From assembly GCA_017514235.1 (NCBI GenBank), contig JAFWKK010000015.1, forward strand, positions 1 to 32,626: DNA of 32,626 nt, in the 5' to 3' direction. The notes beneath the pieces are model-generated. The model saw only the letters and a list, made by a program, of their open reading frames with translations, ran no database searches and was not told where the DNA came from. The DNA comes from Kiritimatiellia bacterium (lineage in GTDB: Bacteria > Verrucomicrobiota > Kiritimatiellia > RFP12 > UBA1067). Below, piece after piece: positions 17,201 to 24,518 of this stretch; position 1 is the first letter of the stretch, and each line of letters begins with the position of its first letter. The translations under genes and the position numbers were made by a program.

Positions 17201-20200
17201 GTCTCGTTGTAGGTCCAGTAGAACTCGGTCGGGATCGCCGTCCACGGCGAGAGCGGGTCATCGTAGCGCCAGCAGCGCATCGTGCCCGTCAGGTATTCCT
17301 GCCAGTTCTCGAGCCCGTCATGGTCGTAGTCGCGGTTGACAACCTGGGTGACTCCGTCGGCGATCGTAAACATGGTGACGTTGGTGGAAGTTTCACCCTT
17401 GAAATCAGCCTCTATGGGATAGCTAAAGGCGTCCTTGACCGTGCCGTCCATGCCGTCCACAAGGCCCTGCAGGTAGTTGCCTATCTCATTGCCGCTGGCG
17501 TCCTTGGCCTTGTTGCCACGCTCGGCAAGCAACGGGGCGAGCGAACCAGGGAACGGAGTCTTGCCCTTGAACTGCTTTTCCCACTCGTCGGGCAGGCCGT
17601 CGCAGTCGGTATCGACCGAGCACGGGTTAAGGCCGCCGCCTGGAATCGAACGGAGCTTGCCGTCGTCCGCCGGCGTGCCGTAGATGAAGTGCTTGCCTTC
17701 GTCGGAGTCGGAGAGCCCGTCGCCGTCGGTATCGACGCTCCACGGATCGGATGGGAAGAACTTGTTGAACCACTTCCAGTCGCCCGTGTGTGCGACCGTG
17801 GTGGTAACGTTCGAATACACCCCGGCATAGTGGTTCATTGCGTCGGTCGACTCGAACTCCTGATACTCGTTGAGCTTGTCGTCGTTCTCGGATCCGCCGA
17901 GGTATATCTGGTTGTTAGTATAGTTCGACTTCGCAGAGCCGACAAACGGCGAAAGATAGCTCTCGGCCATCATGGCGTTCGGGTTGAGCCCCGTCGCGAA
18001 GCCGGCGTACGGCGGCGCGAAGACGAAGGCTCCCTTGTCCCTCGGACCGGACATTACGTAGAGTTCCCAGCCGTCCGGCACGCCGTCGCCGTCGGTATCG
18101 GCGCCGTTGTCGCTGTTACGGCCGAAGTAGTATTCCGCCGCGGCGTCCGAGTCGCCGTTCACTCCCTGGTTGAGGGTGATGTTGCCAGGCTCGTTCGGCC
18201 CCTGCGGATTTGTAGTGAGCGCACCCCAGACCTTCGCAAGGTACGGAGCCTTGTCGGCCATCACATAGGTGTAGCCCGACATGTCGCAGCCGTTGTTGAG
18301 GAAGAACGAGTAGACGAGGAACTCGTCGTACGCCGCATATTCGCGGGTGCGGGCGGGATAGGTGCAGTAGCCGCCGCGCCTAACGATGTAGACACCCTCC
18401 ACGCCTTCGCCGTTGGCCGTTGAGCCCCAACGGTCGGCGAGCGGGCTCTTAGAACGCCACGCCGTGCGGGGATCGAAGCCGAACTGCTGGTATACGAGGT
18501 AGTGCAAAAGCGCTACGTCGCGTTCGTCGCTCGGTACGGCGCAGATCTCGGCGCCTGCCGGCACTGCAAGCCGACGGCCGAGCGCAAGGCAGCCGTAGTC
18601 GGCGGCCGTGGCGGCGACCTCCCCACGCGCCGTGTCGTTCGTGCCCTTGCCGTAGACCCAGGCGGCGTACGCATCGGTTGCGGCAATCTCTTCGGTCACC
18701 GCCAGCACCGACACCTCCACGTCCGCGCTGACGCTGTCCGCGACAACCGGCGTGCCGGCTTCCAGGCGGATCGGCCAGCCGCGCATTACGAACGTCGTCA
18801 CGTTCGTAATCGGGTTCTCCGGGTCGCTGTCGTCTATTTCCACCGTCGTCTCGGTCACGGAGGTGTATGTGCCGCTACGGTCCAGCGGCTTGGCAAGACG
18901 CCCGTCGTCCGTAAGCACCGGCGCCTCGGTCGCCGCACACTCCGTGCCGTCGGCGAGCGTGAACGTCCAGCAAGTCACGGTGTTTGTCTCAAAGGCGACC
19001 GCAGCCTTAGTGGCATACCACTGCACTCCGTCGGTGTCGCCGTCGTCGGCGATCACCGCGAACGTCGTGTACCGGACATGCTCGGGGTGCAGGTTGGCCG
19101 GAGTCTCCCAGGCAGCCTCGAGCTTGTACGAGGTCATGGCCATCGCGTCGCCGTCGTAGTTACGGGCCTGATCAAGAACCGCGTCGGCCGCACTCCTCTC
19201 CAGCAGCGGATTCAGCCCGGCTATCATCAGCTCCCAGCCGTCGGGCAGGCCGTCGCCGTCGGTATCGAAGTCGAACGGGTTCGTGCCGATCTCGAACTCG
19301 AGAAGGTCCGGCAGGCCGTCGTTATCGGTATCGCGCGTTTTCGCGCTTTCCTGATCCGTAGCCACAAGCGGATCCATAAGGCGCTCGATCACCTCGGAAG
19401 CGATGAGCACGCCGTCGCCCGGGTTCTTCGCATCGTACCTGCGGCCGGTAAGGCGCTTATGGACGACATTGTTGCCCTTGGCGTCCGTCTCAAGCCAGCC
19501 GACATGCGCCTTGTACCAGAAGTAGTACTCGTAGCCGTCGTCGAAGCCGTCCCTGTCGGTGTCGCAATAGATCGGGCTGGTCGGGCGCTCCGGCGACCAT
19601 TCCGCCCAAGCATCTGGATTCTTCCAGTCCAGACCGTGGGCGGCGGCATACTCCGTCCAGGCGTACCACTCCGTCTTGCTGATCGTGCAGTTGGTCGTCC
19701 ACTGCCACTCGCCGTCGACCTCCTCGGCGTAGACACGGTCGGACTCGATGTCGAAGCCGAGCTGTGCGAGGGCGTCATTGAGGCCGTCATGGTAGCCGCG
19801 GATCTCAAGCCTCGCGCCGAAATCACTGCTCCACGTGCCTGCAAGGCCCGGAATGAGCGAACCGTAGACCGCCAGGTCGCTGGAAGGCAGGAAATCGGGC
19901 GATTCGGCGCCGTCCTTGTCAAGATCCCCGTTGAATCCACGAAGGTCCGTAAGGTCGCCTTCCGTCGCCCCGCCGCCGCCGGACTCGATGAGAGAGTGCG
20001 TCGTCAAGTCGAAAATGCCCATTCCGTAGCGGTAGACGGCCGCATCAGGGATGCCGTCAAGGTTGATGTCGCCGCAGTTGTCCGCCTTCAGGAACTCGCG
20101 CGAGAAGACACCCTCCCAGTACTGCACCGGAATGGCCGAACTTGCCGTTTGGCCGCCCTGCGACTGGCCCTGCTGGTCATATTCGGGCAACGGAATGATC

Positions 20201-23200
20201 ACCGTGCCGCTCTCGCCTATGTTGAATATGAGCGATGCGGTGGTCATGGAGTCGCCGCCGGTCGTGGACGTATTTTCCGTGTTGTTGCAGGCCCAGACGT
20301 AAAGGAAGCTGTCAAAGCCAAGCTTGCCCCACTTGTGCTGAGTCGTGTAGTTGTAGTACTCGCTGATCGCCGAGCCGCTCGACCAGTTGCCGTTCTTGTC
20401 GATGCCCCTGTCCCTGGAGGGGTCGGGCCCCAGGCTGCCGTCATCGTCGTTTCCGTCGGCCTTGTAGCCGTAGCCGTAGGCGAGGGCCGAAGCCGCATTG
20501 ATGCGGAACGAGTACGAATGGTCGAAGCCCTGCACCTTCTGCGGACCGGTGGCGCCTGCGAAGACGCGACCTGCGCCAAGGCCAGCGGCAAGGCCATAGT
20601 GCTGGGAATAGCCGCCGGACGTGCCGACCGATCCTGCCGGGCCGTGTGCGCGCAGCTGCAGGTTCTTGGACGGACTCACATAGTAGTTGACCGAACGGCG
20701 CGACGAATCGCCGTCCTTGTCGGTGAAGGTGAACTCCACGGTGTGCGCGCCCTCGCCTTCGAACTCGGCCGAATACATGTGGGAGGTGGAGTCGTAGAGC
20801 TTTTCGCTATGGACGGGCGCGCCGTCGATCGATATTTCGACGGTGACTCCCGCCGCGAGATCCGCCGTCACGTCGGTGCAGGCGTAACGTATGTCATACG
20901 GCGTGTTCGCGCTGGCGTTCATGTTGGTGTAGGCCTCTTCCGCCTCCGTCGGGCGGAGTATCTCCGGCGCGATGTTCTGCACCCGCACTGACGTAGGCTC
21001 CGCCTTGGTGTAGAAGTCGCACCACTTCACGCCGTCGTCGTTCACCGTCTCGGTCGTCACCTCCGCGCTCAGGTAGAGGCCGGCCATGGTGTCGTCGGTG
21101 CCGTCCATGTCAATTACGTCGAGCACCTTGGTCGTAACAGTGCTGGGGAACGTGAGATCGTAGACGCCGGTGCTCACCTCGTCCACGGAGCCGGGGAACG
21201 TGCTGAGCTTGAGATAGCCGCCGTCGGCCGCCTGGGAGACGGTGAAGCGAACCGTGATCTCGGCGTTCGCCGATTCGGAAAGCTTCACCGTGATCTTCGC
21301 GCTGTTCTTCTTCGCGTCGTTCTCGTTGAAGATTCCGCCCTCGGCGCTGGTAGAGATGGACACGCCCGGCTTCTCCGACACCGGCACGTAGAACATGAAG
21401 ATGGTCTCATAGTCCAGCATGTCCTTGTCCTTCGCGGATATGATCACCTGCGCCGCCTGCTTCGAGTTCGCGAACGTGTGCTGCACGGACTGCGTCGAGG
21501 GGTTGCCAGAGGTGTAGTACGTCTGGCCGTCGATCTCCCACTTGATGGACATAGCCTTGTCGCCGGTCGCGTTAAGGTCGGCCGCGACGTCCTTGACGTC
21601 GACGGAGAACGTCTTTGCGACGCCGCGCGACACCGGATCTATCCTCTGCCCGTACTTTTCCGAAGTGAGATACTGCCCGGCCGCCGTGCACGACTTGAAC
21701 TGCGGCGGCACGTTGGTGATCGTGAAGCTGAGCGTACCTTCAACGTAGCTCGGAACCTTCGTGGTCGGGTCGTTGGCGGTGCAGAGGAACGCCTTGAGCG
21801 TTACGTCCCTGTCGCCATCGAGGAAGTGGATCTGGCGCGGCGCGTCGGCTTCACTCTGTCCCTGCGAAATCTGGGCGCCGGCGGTCATCGCCGCGCTCGT
21901 AACGCACAACAGGTCGGCGGGATCGTCCGCACCGATGAAAATGTAGCCTTTGCCCTTGTAGGGCTGCGAAAGGCCGAGGTTGACCCAGGTCGACCCCTCG
22001 TTTTCGGCGAAGACGAGCTTCGTCGTATCCGTGAGCGCGATCGTGGTCTTCTTCGCGTCGCTGACGACAAGGTTGTACTTGACCTTCGCGGAAACCCTTC
22101 CGTCGGGACTCACCACGCAGAGCGTAAGCTCCTTGCCTGCGGTGATGTTCCAGAACTTCGCGCTGCCCACGAAAAGGCCGTCGTCGTCCATCGTGATGTT
22201 CGTGTCGTCGTCGACGTCCTCGCCGTCGCACGCCCACTTGAACGTGTAGCCGACCAGGCTGCCGAGGTCGGCATAGCCGGTCGCCGGCTCGTTGAGGTCG
22301 CGGTACGAGTCCGCAATCTCAAGGGTGAACGTCTGCGACTTGCCGGATTCGACGCTGATCGTGCTGGGCGACTCCTCGGTGGAGAACGCCGGGTCGCTGG
22401 CTACGATCGTCGGGGTGGAACGGTTCACCTTCAGCGTGCAGGAACCCTTGGTGGTGACGTTGTCCGGTCCGGAAATCTTCTCGGTCGAGAAGGTGATGCC
22501 CTTCGTGCCGGTCCTTGACGTTCCGCCGAGAACATAGATGTTCTTGTACACGACGGACCTGTTCGCGGGAATCTCCACCTCGAACGTCTTCTGGTCGAGC
22601 GGGTCGCCGCCGTAGTCCTGGTCGGCGATGCGGATTATGTTCGCGTCGTAGATGGCGTTCAGCGAGGTAAGCGTGTCGTCGCCGCTGACGCTGGCGTCGA
22701 GCCTGACGGTCACCGGGTAGTCGCATGCGGGCACCATCTTTATCACGAGCTGCTTCTTGGCCGTCACGTAGTCGGCGTCGGCCGTGACGGAGTCGGTGGC
22801 CAAGTCGCCGCCGAGAACGATCGAGACCGTCGGCTCCGGGGCGGTGATCACCTGGACCGTGCGCGACACCGTCACGTCCAGCAGTTCGCCGGTCGGCTTG
22901 TAGACTGCGGTCTGCTCCGGGCTCAGGTAGACGGTGGCGGTCGCGCCGACAGCGGCGCCGTCGGCGCCTTTCATCGCGAAAGTCACGCTCTCGGCGCCCA
23001 CCGGCACCTGCACCTTCAGCACCTTCTTGCCGTCGACGGTCGAAATCGTGTTGGCGCCGCTGGCGACAGGCACCATCACGGTCTCGTCGGAGGACCAGAT
23101 GTAGACCGACATCGCCTCCGCGATCGGGCCGCCGCCGATGAGAAGCGTCGGCGTCGTGCCCGGAGCTGCGCTCATGCCGGGATAGATGTCGCGCCACACG

Positions 23201-24033
23201 TCGCCCTCGGAATACGGATCGCCCGCCGCGTTAACCTTGTCGAAGTCTATCGTCTTCACGAACGCGCCCTCGACGGAGAGGTCGCCGGGAATCTGCGGCC
23301 CGTCGTCGGTATAGCTGCTGGTCGGCCAGTCGGTGGGTATGGACCCCGCGTCGTCGGCGTACATGCGGAACTTCGCCACGTCGCCGTCGGAGTTCCGCAG
23401 CACCCAGTGGTCCAACCCGTCGGAACTGCAATAGCGGAGATAATAGCCGGTGTTGCTGTCGCCGGTAGAAGCGGGGCCGGTGCCGGTCGAGTTGCTCAGC
23501 TTCACCGGCAGGCCCAGGTCGCCCGGCTTCACCTTGTAGACGAAGTAGAAGTCGGTATAGTACTTCCAGTCCGTGTTGGGGTTGCCCGCGTCGTCGGTTT
23601 CGAGCATTCCGCTCTTCTGCCATGCCTTAGGCCCGGTGGAGGTGTACTCCGCCTCGGCGAGATGCTCGCCTATCCACAGTCCAAGCCGCGGCTTGTAGAG
23701 GGAGAGATCGAGCGAGCTGCCGCCGATGAGGCCCGGCGCGAAATACCAGGTCTTCGGCTCGTAAGCGCCGTGCGAACCCATTACCTCTTGCCAGTTAGAC
23801 ACAAGCATCCTGACGCGGACGTACAGGTCGTCGCCCGCAACGAGCGGGTTCGACGCCGAACAGCGATAGTCTTCCGGCGCAAGGCTGTTTCGGGTGCCGA
23901 ACCCCATGGCATCGGTATCCACGACGCGTATGTCCACGGTGTCGCCGTCACCTGGCGCGGCGAACGCCGCGAACTGCGCAGCGAACGCCGCGACGGCGAG
24001 ACCTGCGGTTACGAGCATTTTCTTTGTCTTCAT
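11278..24033 (-). CDS. Giant secreted TSP3/LamG repeat protein, 4251 residues
   Basis: Exported protein with a signal peptide (MKTKKM start, cleavage near AAFA|APGD, residue 25). The ATG at 24033 is chosen for a textbook GAGGAG at 7 nt; an ATG 15 nt upstream lacks one. The first about 1200 residues are beta-sandwich-like repeats, including a Calx-beta-like stretch near 890-1010 (ISTSAEGGIFNENDA). From about 1315 to 3315 the protein is studded with TSP3 calcium loops such as DTDGDGLPDGWELM, DTDCDGLPDEWEKQ and DADGDGLPDWWEQY. A LamG/concanavalin-like module sits at about 2670-2865 (YTVECWVRPTSL, EEWTHLAATYDGETLVFYVN, GWVDEVRIWDGART). After an AT-richer patch (see separate entry) come a fibronectin-like region (TFTWKIDSDTYTAFRIIVTN) and one more TSP3 loop near 4050. 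The tail is WTPV...GFFRVEVMEK, a C-terminal style recalled from other large PVC-group exoproteins. There is no LPXTG or autotransporter barrel. It probably acts at the surface in adhesion or glycan/matrix binding; no catalytic domain was recognised. It follows the lipoprotein gene by 11 nt. Confidence 0.9.
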   Translation of the reverse strand: MKTKKMLVTAGLAVAAFAAQFAAFAAPGDGDTVDIRVVDTDAMGFGTRNSLAPEDYRCSASNPLVAGDDLYVRVRMLVSNWQEVMGSHGAYEPKTWYFAPGLIGGSSLDLSLYKPRLGLWIGEHLAEAEYTSTGPKAWQKSGMLETDDAGNPNTDWKYYTDFYFVYKVKPGDLGLPVKLSNSTGTGPASTGDSNTGYYLRYCSSDGLDHWVLRNSDGDVAKFRMYADDAGSIPTDWPTSSYTDDGPQIPGDLSVEGAFVKTIDFDKVNAAGDPYSEGDVWRDIYPGMSAAPGTTPTLLIGGGPIAEAMSVYIWSSDETVMVPVASGANTISTVDGKKVLKVQVPVGAESVTFAMKGADGAAVGATATVYLSPEQTAVYKPTGELLDVTVSRTVQVITAPEPTVSIVLGGDLATDSVTADADYVTAKKQLVIKMVPACDYPVTVRLDASVSGDDTLTSLNAIYDANIIRIADQDYGGDPLDQKTFEVEIPANRSVVYKNIYVLGGTSRTGTKGITFSTEKISGPDNVTTKGSCTLKVNRSTPTIVASDPAFSTEESPSTISVESGKSQTFTLEIADSYRDLNEPATGYADLGSLVGYTFKWACDGEDVDDDTNITMDDDGLFVGSAKFWNITAGKELTLCVVSPDGRVSAKVKYNLVVSDAKKTTIALTDTTKLVFAENEGSTWVNLGLSQPYKGKGYIFIGADDPADLLCVTSAAMTAGAQISQGQSEADAPRQIHFLDGDRDVTLKAFLCTANDPTTKVPSYVEGTLSFTITNVPPQFKSCTAAGQYLTSEKYGQRIDPVSRGVAKTFSVDVKDVAADLNATGDKAMSIKWEIDGQTYYTSGNPSTQSVQHTFANSKQAAQVIISAKDKDMLDYETIFMFYVPVSEKPGVSISTSAEGGIFNENDAKKNSAKITVKLSESANAEITVRFTVSQAADGGYLKLSTFPGSVDEVSTGVYDLTFPSTVTTKVLDVIDMDGTDDTMAGLYLSAEVTTETVNDDGVKWCDFYTKAEPTSVRVQNIAPEILRPTEAEEAYTNMNASANTPYDIRYACTDVTADLAAGVTVEISIDGAPVHSEKLYDSTSHMYSAEFEGEGAHTVEFTFTDKDGDSSRRSVNYYVSPSKNLQLRAHGPAGSVGTSGGYSQHYGLAAGLGAGRVFAGATGPQKVQGFDHSYSFRINAASALAYGYGYKADGNDDDGSLGPDPSRDRGIDKNGNWSSGSAISEYYNYTTQHKWGKLGFDSFLYVWACNNTENTSTTGGDSMTTASLIFNIGESGTVIIPLPEYDQQGQSQGGQTASSAIPVQYWEGVFSREFLKADNCGDINLDGIPDAAVYRYGMGIFDLTTHSLIESGGGGATEGDLTDLRGFNGDLDKDGAESPDFLPSSDLAVYGSLIPGLAGTWSSDFGARLEIRGYHDGLNDALAQLGFDIESDRVYAEEVDGEWQWTTNCTISKTEWYAWTEYAAAHGLDWKNPDAWAEWSPERPTSPIYCDTDRDGFDDGYEYYFWYKAHVGWLETDAKGNNVVHKRLTGRRYDAKNPGDGVLIASEVIERLMDPLVATDQESAKTRDTDNDGLPDLLEFEIGTNPFDFDTDGDGLPDGWELMIAGLNPLLERSAADAVLDQARNYDGDAMAMTSYKLEAAWETPANLHPEHVRYTTFAVIADDGDTDGVQWYATKAAVAFETNTVTCWTFTLADGTECAATEAPVLTDDGRLAKPLDRSGTYTSVTETTVEIDDSDPENPITNVTTFVMRGWPIRLEAGTPVVADSVSADVEVSVLAVTEEIAATDAYAAWVYGKGTNDTARGEVAATAADYGCLALGRRLAVPAGAEICAVPSDERDVALLHYLVYQQFGFDPRTAWRSKSPLADRWGSTANGEGVEGVYIVRRGGYCTYPARTREYAAYDEFLVYSFFLNNGCDMSGYTYVMADKAPYLAKVWGALTTNPQGPNEPGNITLNQGVNGDSDAAAEYYFGRNSDNGADTDGDGVPDGWELYVMSGPRDKGAFVFAPPYAGFATGLNPNAMMAESYLSPFVGSAKSNYTNNQIYLGGSENDDKLNEYQEFESTDAMNHYAGVYSNVTTTVAHTGDWKWFNKFFPSDPWSVDTDGDGLSDSDEGKHFIYGTPADDGKLRSIPGGGLNPCSVDTDCDGLPDEWEKQFKGKTPFPGSLAPLLAERGNKAKDASGNEIGNYLQGLVDGMDGTVKDAFSYPIEADFKGETSTNVTMFTIADGVTQVVNRDYDHDGLENWQEYLTGTMRCWRYDDPLSPWTAIPTEFYWTYNETDDKWEWDPKYADVGMTSDEFWYATLVDKASPYYNPRLVTDSTSGSQYFSRLTNVWDAAYLDSGLGEAGGAYYWFRKRIGDALIKDIWTPLMISTDLLLQGGWMQEPQKYASCSPLDADSDRDGMDDYYELFHGMNPLLGKSGVRAGGSQTDDEGPFDIVHDSWTTSSARNALEAWGTGDQMNYWQKNPWKTPRGNGYDFEVFPWLNGVADADPDGDSIPNQTESMLPEMNVGALHTDPTPLWMTDTTYTNSLVRRFFRLPARFGEVELDGDTFTYGEGEDETVYSFKDFDTWVPPIPLLKPARFAAFKPDAWELLAKDKPGWMFSFEENEGFDSDHDGIGDYEEKEGKFNGASDPQYADSPRRRQAMYFQGPERPSALQTMPEIPEFYPTLSGYPDDPSFLQYTVECWVRPTSLADAVIVERAVWSSVENPADDEYMRKNFQIAIKDGKWYTKFDPVGTASGGPIEAVSKTLAAEEWTHLAATYDGETLVFYVNGVAERRVSSGLPPCYGSEALAVTAFQKYWFDIEYNLTAVIVGASAKTQAEGAPDGGALDLTRGLGWDRYSKFFTGWVDEVRIWDGARTGAEIKDAMRTRMTAELAADNRSAFYETWADGKRRYDKVSANDYVPAELRYHWSFDSIFGADNENAAATAPHNFGGARALMSRPEGYEIQWWKTVLEGDGTNPGYSGTVYADTDWICWIPNTVTHLPRFDGTTLDSVYWSANYKGYTDGTYGFARNAEPVSRWTQLTRANVADRLQYRTTGSRHWFVNVNSGSSGNKHFINLFSFTGRHLNQSGDDLVALGGAFAKYCDDGVDMWDEQGPSTNWEITGSDADGDGLPDWWEQYADENYRPAGMDPSEEITWATILDWNGLMITAGEAYLRDLARGAYMNGSGEIVAGITKYEQVADEDHNGIPDWWANFYGISGESGLDDHDHDGLPNYVEYLLSEVFAFDEHVFDPTDPCSVDQYTPDYFYRVGSLYVGEIFTDHDLVDDVWEDAHGTLVNGVTPYASRLSYDAAADVDEDGWSNRSENRSAYWFGYRFADIIDTWLNSGLDSNFRSYPMPTLAIRPIYNGGFWRVNGKTFIVRARRTGSAYHDVQFTAVGNESENEGGNKPEVSRVVGITHNGPRVIHGHLHPGHILPDDGVTFEMGAINGEVLYTWHCTYCGRAASTTSYEEYSVHKQDHGKAETNDVQITKGVVLDGRVPPPAQTVAKSRCDSDSRTGKIVSEGCSGLKIPEGIEIGSINFLTGEYEMDLGKLAERGADVYGKYVRAQCFYRIGKEWPQTFYFSDPEQYPGRLKEGPNTIEAFFDVDGNGEYDPGVDPYGVVQNVDISWAGTPTVEIELTDESPITPRFDIWATGAALYSTTNVTASGENDAISASEPMRVRVVRWKVDGFPSYRYPFEPRVVFDRMMDPRKTTTLTEAYFLDENTHDIDWEYFSSEIANSGVAAYYPVTEAEYLVVLGDGPVSWLNADDTNTFVFASTKVIKRKFDENRVLPTPVAAVSVSPVSSAAGIVSSANPTFTWKIDSDTYTAFRIIVTNGTETVYDSGIRRAPVRDENGVYRWTAPLYADDMTPSGKVFANKSTYGWRVSMYNAKFRSNAYSTEPATFYLNVQTNGYLYGTANVAVRYFGPKESFDARAVRVQAFTSPDFTGIPVAAGYVKGKSATLDAVGAKPQANCSIIGLPLSAPGATTTGEAHGTYYLRAFIDSDKDGVCDDWESSGYLCVRDGSALNNILAGDGSVSTENILNPTPIKIGPDVGYGDLAVIYIEDADTDEDGLPDSWEYAKYGDLSKKGIELISETPAAEMLVNKRLTGALELRANARIPTAGLSSTLRSSLSNAGTLALAMGASPQDDESFTAAISGAVSPKLAEDGVSITSLEFVDGKVSITVSAETKPAEHSAAASALVDSEALKGDIPAVATVYWTQSLVNPQWTPVKSQNIVVGSGEDTIDIGNAVPEGVSGFFRVEVMEK
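11825..20085 (-). repeat. Dispersed TSP3 / DxDxDGxxD calcium-loop repeats within the giant gene
   Basis: About 15-18 loops of the form D-x-D-x-D-G-[LIVMF]-x-[DN]-x-x-E occur. Positions include about 11825-11890, 12030-12085, 14095-14160, 14370-14490, 14660-14720, 16160-16215, 16540-16580, 16790-16860, 17285-17345, 17570-17740, 18060-18115, 19230-19340, 19500-19570 and 20050-20085. At DNA level many share a nearly identical core on the plus strand (GGCAGGCCGTCGCCGTCGG followed by TATCG), for example near 17590, 18085 and 19240. The family binds calcium and stiffens extracellular proteins. Confidence 0.85.
13441..14080 (-). other. AT-richer patch of the giant gene encoding a His-rich segment and a C2H2-like motif
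   Basis: 60-base lines counted by hand here run mostly 42-53 percent GC (one 58), against 57-72 percent in other lines of the same operon and 77 percent in one pilM line. The patch encodes ITHNGPRVIHGHLHPGHILP (near 13770-13845), with five His in 17 residues, and then HCTYCGRAASTTSYEEYSVH continuing to KQDH. That gives Cys3440, Cys3443, His3458 and His3462 (13648-13716), i.e. C-x2-C-x14-H-x3-H, close to a classical C2H2 zinc finger. Flanking sequence is ordinary giant-protein sequence in the same frame. Confidence 0.7.
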
Positions 24034-24040
24034 TGTATTG

Positions 24041-24046
24041 CTCCTC
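24041..24046 (-). promoter_or_regulatory. Ribosome binding site of the giant TSP3/LamG gene
   Basis: Minus-strand GAGGAG, 7 nt before the ATG at 24033. It overlaps the stop codon of the lipoprotein gene (TGAGGAG), so ribosomes finishing that gene sit on this site. It decides the start in favour of 24033. Confidence 0.85.
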
Positions 24047-24518
24047 ATTTGGAAACCGGTGCTTTCTTTTGCTGTTTCGGGGCGATGCGATCGCGTACGA
24101 TTCCCAGGCGCTCCCGAGAGTGCGCCTCGACCTTCGCGTTCGCGTTAGTACACTGGCTGTAAAGGTCGTTCCACGCCGGATCCTTCTCCAGCGCCGCCTG
24201 CACGGCCTTGAGGTCGTCGGTCTTGAGCTCGGCCTTCTTCGCCTCGATCATCGCCTTCATCCGCTCCGCGATGGCGTTGCGGTCGCGGACGAGCGCGACA
24301 TGCGCCTTGCGCTCCGCCGCAAGGCGGCCGCGGAACTTCTCGTCGTTCATGTAGCTTTCGGGCGAAGACGGGTCGGGCGGCGGTGGCTCCTTCTTCTTCG
24401 GGCAGCCGCAGCAGAAGAAGGCGCAAAGGAGAGCGCAAGGCACGGACGCCCGCGTCCAACGCGCCGCCCGTGTCATCTCGCCCTTCTCAGCCATGCATGC
24501 CATTGCAATCTTTTCCAT
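24045..24518 (-). CDS. Small Cys-rich probable lipoprotein with helical domain
   Basis: 157 residues. A positively charged start is followed by a hydrophobic, Cys-rich core (VPCALLCAFFCCGC, 26-39) and then PKKKEPPPPDPSSPES, a typical flexible linker after a lipidated Cys. Lipidation at C37 or C39 is likely, although the lipobox (FFCC or CCGC) is non-canonical. Residues about 57-145 are charged and predicted helical (for example RDRNAIAERMKAMIEAKKAE), perhaps a short coiled coil. Its ATG overlaps the stop of the upstream giant gene (TGATG at 24516-24520) with GAGGA 9 nt before it, supporting the 24518 start. The internal ATG at 24476 (MTRAARW, preceded by AAGGGCGAG) would give a more normal signal length and is the alternative. 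It is sandwiched between two giant exoproteins, so it may anchor or chaperone one of them at the envelope; this is inference. Confidence 0.75.
   Translation of the reverse strand: MEKIAMACMAEKGEMTRAARWTRASVPCALLCAFFCCGCPKKKEPPPPDPSSPESYMNDEKFRGRLAAERKAHVALVRDRNAIAERMKAMIEAKKAELKTDDLKAVQAALEKDPAWNDLYSQCTNANAKVEAHSRERLGIVRDRIAPKQQKKAPVSK

Noticed and set aside
11825-20085. CRISPR-like array from the regularly recurring GCCGTCGCCGTCGG cores
   Set aside because: Spacing is irregular and the repeats are in frame inside one coding sequence, encoding calcium loops.
15763-20991. Two plus-strand open frames of more than 800 codons opposite the giant gene
   Set aside because: They mirror the minus-strand TSP3 coding sequence (repeated AVGQAVAVGI-type strings are antisense of DGDGLPD loops). 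No ribosome sites or recognisable protein features.
24034-24048. Start of the giant gene at the upstream ATG (24048)
   Set aside because: No Shine-Dalgarno precedes it and it adds MRSNT before a complete signal peptide; the ATG at 24033 has GAGGAG at 7 nt.
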